This document shows, in pieces, positions 5,744 to 8,064 of a stretch of 8,064 bases of DNA. Each line of letters begins with the position of its first letter. Within the stretch, counting starts at the first letter, position 1. The position numbers and the translations under genes were made by a program. The notes under the pieces are model-generated. The model was not told where the DNA came from and did no database searches. It saw only the letters and a list, made by a program, of their open reading frames with translations. The stretch is from an uncultured Eisenbergiella sp. (GTDB taxonomy: Bacteria > Bacillota > Clostridia > Lachnospirales > Lachnospiraceae). Where the stretch lies: contig CAJUEL010000026.1 in NCBI GenBank assembly GCA_910585455.1, positions 1 through 8,064 on the forward strand. Reading direction: 5' to 3'.

Positions 5744-5751
5744 ATAATTTT

Positions 5752-6267
5752 TTAGGCTTCTAATAGCCGTTTTTCTTCTTTTATCTTAGTAGTTCCATAA
5801 AAAGCCCTTATATCATCAAGAGATAACTTTTTATTGCTTGACTTTCTAAATGCTTCAGTATGAAAATACCAAGCCTTTTTATTGCTTGCATATTTAAAGC
5901 CTAAATCTTTTAACTCTTTTCTGTAATTATAAGAATTAAAAACCCAAATCCAAGAGCCTATAATTTCTATATCACAAGAAAAATTTATAATTCTTGTAAG
6001 CATTTCACGCAAAACGGAATCATCTTCATAGTTATACATATTTTTTGAATATGTAGACTGATAAACGCCCGCCGCTTCTGTTTCTTCTGTTTCCTTAGTG
6101 TGCTTGTCTTTTAAGATTTTAAAAAGCCGCTCATACTCTGTATTAATTGCTTTCATATCTTCATCAGAGCCGCCCGCATTGTCAGGGTGATACTTTTTTA
6201 TAAGTTTCTTGTACTGTTTTCTTAATTCTTCTAATGTTGCAACATTTACAAAATAGTTTTTTGTCAT
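5752..6267 (-). CDS. Short J-domain (DnaJ-like) protein of mobile-element type
   Basis: A 171-residue cytosolic protein. The N-terminal ~52 residues form a J domain: helix II LEELRKQYKKLIKKYHPD with the HPD tripeptide at 27-29, then GGSDEDMKAINTEYERLF. J domains recruit and stimulate an Hsp70 such as DnaK. The G/F and zinc-finger regions of true DnaJ are absent. After a charged linker (53-65) comes a second domain (about 84-160) with an aromatic core (GSWIWVF at 104-110, KAWYFHTEAF at 131-140) and KDLGFKYASNKKAWYF, a C-terminal part I associate with small J-domain proteins on plasmids and conjugative elements of Clostridia. The start at 6267 follows AAAGAAAGGG with 8-nt spacing. It lies 48 bp downstream of the 80-residue gene with no hairpin between, so the two are likely co-transcribed. 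Its role in the element is unknown. Confidence 0.87.
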   Translation of the reverse strand: MTKNYFVNVATLEELRKQYKKLIKKYHPDNAGGSDEDMKAINTEYERLFKILKDKHTKETEETEAAGVYQSTYSKNMYNYEDDSVLREMLTRIINFSCDIEIIGSWIWVFNSYNYRKELKDLGFKYASNKKAWYFHTEAFRKSSNKKLSLDDIRAFYGTTKIKEEKRLLEA

Positions 6268-6315
6268 AATCTCTACCCTTTCTTTTTAAAAGTTTTTTAT
6301 AATTAGTTTGTTTAT

Positions 6316-6558
6316 TTATACAAGTGCTTCAATAGGATATACTTTTTTACGAATATGATAATAACCTTCAACAACAAATCCCATAAAATATAAACCTTGT
6401 AAGCGTAATTCATTAATTGCTTGATTAGGGTTATGTTCTAAAATCATAAATAACTTTTTATCATTTTCAATATCGCTATATTCAAAATCAATGAATACAT
6501 CATATCTTTTATCCCTTTTTAATAAATTCATTGTTTTATAAACTTCTTCTATTTTCAT
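6316..6558 (-). CDS. Hypothetical 80-residue protein
   Basis: Not recognised. The protein is soluble, without signal peptide or membrane segment, and mixes charged and aromatic residues (RYDVFIDFEYSDIEND, FMGFVVEGYYHIRKK), suggesting a small alpha/beta fold. The start is set at 6558 rather than the earlier in-frame ATG at 6624 because AAAGGAAGG (6567-6575) lies 8 nt upstream of 6558, and because the longer version would read through the terminator hairpin at 6605-6650. It is followed after 48 bp by the J-domain gene, probably in the same transcript, which hints at a shared function but nothing more specific. Confidence 0.7.
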   Translation of the reverse strand: MKIEEVYKTMNLLKRDKRYDVFIDFEYSDIENDKKLFMILEHNPNQAINELRLQGLYFMGFVVEGYYHIRKKVYPIEALV

Positions 6559-6566
6559 TTGTATTA

Positions 6567-6575
6567 CCTTCCTTT
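6567..6575 (-). promoter_or_regulatory. Ribosome binding site that fixes the start of the 80-residue gene
   Basis: AAAGGAAGG on the minus strand, 8 nt before the ATG at 6556-6558. It is preceded by AAAACACAA...AATTATA, nearly the same leader found before the transglutaminase-like gene (5671-5692), and it rules against the in-frame ATG at 6624. Confidence 0.7.
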
Positions 6576-6604
6576 TATAATTTTTTTGTGTTTTAGAATA
6601 AAAA

Positions 6605-6650
6605 AAGGGATCAACCTTTTTCATTTCTACTCGAAAAAAGATGATCCCTT
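6605..6650 (-). terminator. Long terminator hairpin after the 103-residue gene
   Basis: AAGGGATCA (6605-6613) pairs with TGATCCCTT (6642-6650), and an inner C-T5-C segment can pair with G-A6-G, giving a long stem with a small bulge. On the minus strand seven T residues follow. The AGGGAT/ATCCCT base matches the stem at 5715-5743. It separates the 103-residue gene from the 80-residue gene. Confidence 0.8.
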
Positions 6651-6679
6651 AGTTTCAATATTAAGTTTTTGATTAAATT

Positions 6680-6991
6680 TTAAATGATTTTATAGGTTAC
6701 GCTATAAACAATAAAAGTATTAAGACTTATGCTATTACCTTGTTCGTGCTTAATATATTTAAACTTACCATATTTTGTAGGAAGTTCTTCATTTTCATAC
6801 TCACAATAATTAAAATCTTTGTTCAGATTCATAAGAGCAATATGTAAAATAAATTTTATTTCATTAGGCGTATAAAGATAATCAGTTGCATTAAGTTCCA
6901 ATGTAATGTAATCACCTTTTTTGGTTACATTTTCTATTCTGTCATTGTTTAATAGTTCCTTTTTTAATTCATTATAAATCTCTTTCTTCAT
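6680..6991 (-). CDS. Hypothetical 103-residue protein
   Basis: Not recognised. It is a charged, probably cytosolic protein with an N-terminal helix (KKEIYNELKKELLNN), a likely beta strand (YITLELNATDYLY) and a C-terminal strand (LNTFIVYSVTYKII). There is no signal peptide, membrane segment or known motif. The start at 6991 is supported by AAAAGGAG 9 nt upstream, preceded by a TATAAT-like box (around 7012-7017). It is flanked by a ~330-bp non-coding region upstream and the terminator at 6605-6650 downstream, so it forms its own transcription unit, likely started either by the nearby box or by the promoter at 7240-7269. Confidence 0.68.
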   Translation of the reverse strand: MKKEIYNELKKELLNNDRIENVTKKGDYITLELNATDYLYTPNEIKFILHIALMNLNKDFNYCEYENEELPTKYGKFKYIKHEQGNSISLNTFIVYSVTYKII

Positions 6992-7239
6992 AATATTTTT
7001 TCTCCTTTTACATTATAATTTTTTATTGTTTTTTTGAATTACTCTATATTAAATTTTGTATTTAGTTGTCATAAAAAAATGTTATTCATTTTATAATTTT
7101 TCTCTATTTAAAAGCAATATAATTTGTTATATCACATAACTTTTTTTGTAATGGACGCCTTACATAATCACGCAGATTAAGCCGCCACCTTATAACTTTT
7201 AAACACTATACTTTTATAAAATAAATAACTTATACAATA
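6992..7239 (-). other. Non-coding leader region before the 103-residue gene
   Basis: No credible gene lies in 6992-7320. Transcription from the promoter at 7240-7269 would give a leader of more than 200 nt. Within it a patch at about 7150-7192 is far richer in G and C than its surroundings and can fold (CTTAATC with GATTA-TGT-AAG, a bulged stem, minus strand). A frame of about 29 codons ending near 7108 crosses this patch but has no start with a ribosome binding site. It may be a structured 5' UTR or small RNA. Confidence 0.35.
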
Positions 7240-7269
7240 ATTATATAACTTTTTATTTATAAAAAGCAA
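7240..7269 (-). promoter_or_regulatory. Probable promoter upstream of the 103-residue gene
   Basis: On the minus strand TTGCTT (-35, 7264-7269), an 18-bp spacer and a perfect TATAAT (7240-7245). It shares with the promoter at 4490-4519 both the upstream terminator tail and the spacing, as well as the sequence TATATAATTAT across the -10 box. Confidence 0.55.
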
Positions 7270-7277
7270 TAGATCAA

Positions 7278-7308
7278 AAATAGCGCATACCTAAGATATA
7301 CGCTATTT
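7278..7308 (-). terminator. Terminator after the two-pass membrane protein gene
   Basis: AAATAGCG (7278-7285) pairs with CGCTATTT (7301-7308), with ATA/TAT extending inward after one mismatch. On the minus strand the stem is followed by TTTTTGATC. It starts 13 bp past the stop codon. Confidence 0.78.
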
Positions 7309-7320
7309 AGTTTTTAAAAA

Positions 7321-7590
7321 TTAATGAATTGCATTGTCAACAGCCCAAGTAAAGGCGTTATTGTCAACAGCGTAATTGAAACACAATATCATAAAAGTTG
7401 GAACAAATTGAAGGATAACCCACGCCCAACAAACATATTTTATATATTCTTTATATTTTGCCGCTTCATTATCATAAGGCGTTATCATCATCATAACAAG
7501 TAAGACACTTATTGAAACAACAGCCAAAGGAGTAAAAAGCACATATAAAGGGTATGTTTCTCTAAAAAAAAGCATTATTTCATCCATCAT
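7321..7590 (-). CDS. Small two-pass membrane protein
   Basis: An 89-residue membrane protein of unknown function. Two hydrophobic segments are clear: about 14-36 (YPLYVLFTPLAVVSISVLLV onward) and about 52-72 (YVCWAWVILQFVPTFMILCF), joined by a charged loop, PYDNEAAKYKEYIK. The C-terminus carries a short internal repeat, AVDN...AVDN, encoded by a 12-bp direct repeat (7333-7344 and 7360-7371, 27 bp apart). The start at 7590 follows AAAGGGGG with 8-nt spacing. The gene lies 26 bp downstream of the surface-protein gene with no hairpin between, so the two are probably one operon ending at 7278-7308. Small two-pass proteins occur in conjugation machineries, but no specific match is recognised, so that role is speculative. 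Confidence 0.75.
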   Translation of the reverse strand: MMDEIMLFFRETYPLYVLFTPLAVVSISVLLVMMMITPYDNEAAKYKEYIKYVCWAWVILQFVPTFMILCFNYAVDNNAFTWAVDNAIH

Positions 7591-7616
7591 TTTTTATACC
7601 CCCTTTCTATAAATTT

Positions 7617-8064
7617 TTATTTTTTAAACTTTTTGAAAAATGCACCTAAAACAGCAAATCCAGTTGCTAGGAAATAGCCGCCATAATAGGTTGTAGTGCC
7701 TATATCCCCAGTCTGAACCATTTCATTTTTTGATTCACTAGGATCAGCCTTGCCCCTGTTTTCATCTAAAGCAGGAGTAGAAGTCATAGTTGTTACAATT
7801 TCCTCTGTTTTGTCTGGTTCAGGAATAGTTGTTATAGTTGTTGTAGATTCCTCTGTAGAAGGTGTTTCTTCTGTAGAAGGTGTTTCTTCTGTAGAAGGTG
7901 TTTCCTCTGTAGAAGGTGTTTCCTCTGTAGAAGGTGTTTCTTCTGTAGAAGGTGTTTCTTCTGTAGAAGGTGTTTCTTCTGTAGAAGGTGTTTCCTCTGT
8001 AGAAGGTGTTTCCTCTGTAGAAGGTGTTTCTTCTGTAGAAGGTGTTTCTTCTGTAGAAGGTGTT
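7617..8064 (-). CDS. C-terminal part of a sorted, repeat-rich cell-surface protein (5' end beyond window)
   Basis: The minus strand is open from the window edge to TAA at 7617-7619, giving 148 residues of a larger exported protein. The visible N-terminal part is a TPSTEE tandem repeat (7855-8064), a Thr/Ser/Pro/Glu-rich stalk likely to span the cell wall. A Thr-rich linker follows (ESTTTITTIPEPDKTEE), then a cell-wall sorting signal: the pentapeptide VQTGD in place of LPxTG, a hydrophobic segment of about 20 residues, and the basic tail KKFKK. Sortases would cleave after Thr and link the protein to the wall. The adhesive or enzymatic N-terminal domain lies off the right edge, so the function is unknown. 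It probably heads the operon with the two-pass membrane gene. Confidence 0.85.
   Translation of the reverse strand, partial: TPSTEETPSTEETPSTEETPSTEETPSTEETPSTEETPSTEETPSTEETPSTEETPSTEETPSTEETPSTEESTTTITTIPEPDKTEEIVTTMTSTPALDENRGKADPSESKNEMVQTGDIGTTTYYGGYFLATGFAVLGAFFKKFKK
7855..8064. repeat. 18-bp tandem repeat encoding TPSTEE, with a 90-bp higher-order period
   Basis: Eleven full copies and one partial copy of GTAGAAGGTGTTTCYTCT run to the window edge. They differ at one synonymous base (T or C). The order of the two types from the left is T T C C T T T C C T T, which repeats every five units, so 7855-7974 is identical to 7945-8064. This indicates duplication of a five-unit block. It is a coding minisatellite. 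Confidence 0.95.

Larger units (their letters stand above)
2606..8064. mobile_element. Integrated mobile element, one end visible (ICE/IME/satellite type unknown)
   Basis: From the rubrerythrin junction to the right edge the DNA is markedly AT-rich compared with the left 2 kb, and all recognised genes are on the minus strand. They comprise a tyrosine recombinase next to the junction, a secreted transglutaminase-like protein, a J-domain protein, small unknowns, a membrane protein and a sorted repeat protein. No relaxase, coupling ATPase, capsid or replication gene is seen. A J-domain protein of this short form and surface cargo favour an integrative conjugative or mobilizable element over a prophage. 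The left boundary is approximate and the right end is absent. Confidence 0.8.

Noticed and set aside
6559..6624. Longer start (6624) for the 80-residue gene
   Set aside because: The extra codons overlap the terminator at 6605-6650, and the ribosome binding site fits the ATG at 6556-6558.
7105..7195. Short minus-strand frame of about 29 codons in the leader of the 103-residue gene
   Set aside because: There is no start codon with a ribosome binding site and no recognisable motif. Noted only as part of the non-coding leader.
7855..8064. CRISPR array
   Set aside because: The 18-bp units are directly adjacent without spacers, keep the reading frame and encode TPSTEE.

Overview
The window looks like a junction between the chromosome of an anaerobic Clostridia member (Bacillota, perhaps Lachnospiraceae) and an integrated mobile element. 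The first ~2.6 kb is fairly GC-rich and carries ordinary chromosomal genes, including the tail of a rubrerythrin/NADH-peroxidase-type gene, which suggests an oxygen-sensitive anaerobe. From about 2.6 kb to the right edge the DNA becomes very AT-rich, all recognisable genes lie on the minus strand, and the gene set is that of accessory DNA. The taxonomic call is inference from gene style; nothing here fixes the species.

Chromosomal part (1-2605). The left edge holds what may be the 5' end of a class C group II intron (minus strand, from about 52 leftward), abutting a strong hairpin at 59-91. A MalY/PatB-type PLP enzyme (184-1380, minus) follows. Next is a 431-bp palindromic repeat (1476-1906) with perfect 99-bp arms and a flanking 8-bp direct repeat, then a GNAT acetyltransferase (2020-2424, plus). 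Its convergent neighbour is only the last ~19 codons of a rubrerythrin-family gene (2549-2605, minus) with its terminator (2473-2508).

Element part (~2606 to beyond 8064). A 452-residue tyrosine recombinase (2684-4042, minus) sits 79 bp from the rubrerythrin tail, so the element appears to have integrated into the 3' end of that gene. A nonamer TTTACACAG occurs twice between the tail and int, and once inverted inside the int promoter. Beyond int lie a ~0.5-kb non-coding stretch with a near-consensus promoter and terminator (candidate small RNA), a secreted transglutaminase-like protein with a Pro/Glu/Lys-rich stalk (4570-5655), a J-domain protein (5752-6267), two unrecognised small proteins (6316-6558 and 6680-6991), a two-pass membrane protein (7321-7590), and the C-terminus of a repeat-rich surface protein with a sorting signal (7617 to the right edge).

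How it fits together. Most intergenic gaps in the element contain an intrinsic terminator followed almost directly by the next gene's ribosome binding site or a promoter, and one terminator-promoter cassette occurs twice. The element seems to be an ICE, IME or satellite. The visible cargo is directed at the cell surface (sorted repeat protein, secreted transglutaminase-like enzyme) together with a J-domain protein of a kind seen on conjugative elements. Transfer, replication and the other attachment site are not in the window, so the element's class is unproven.
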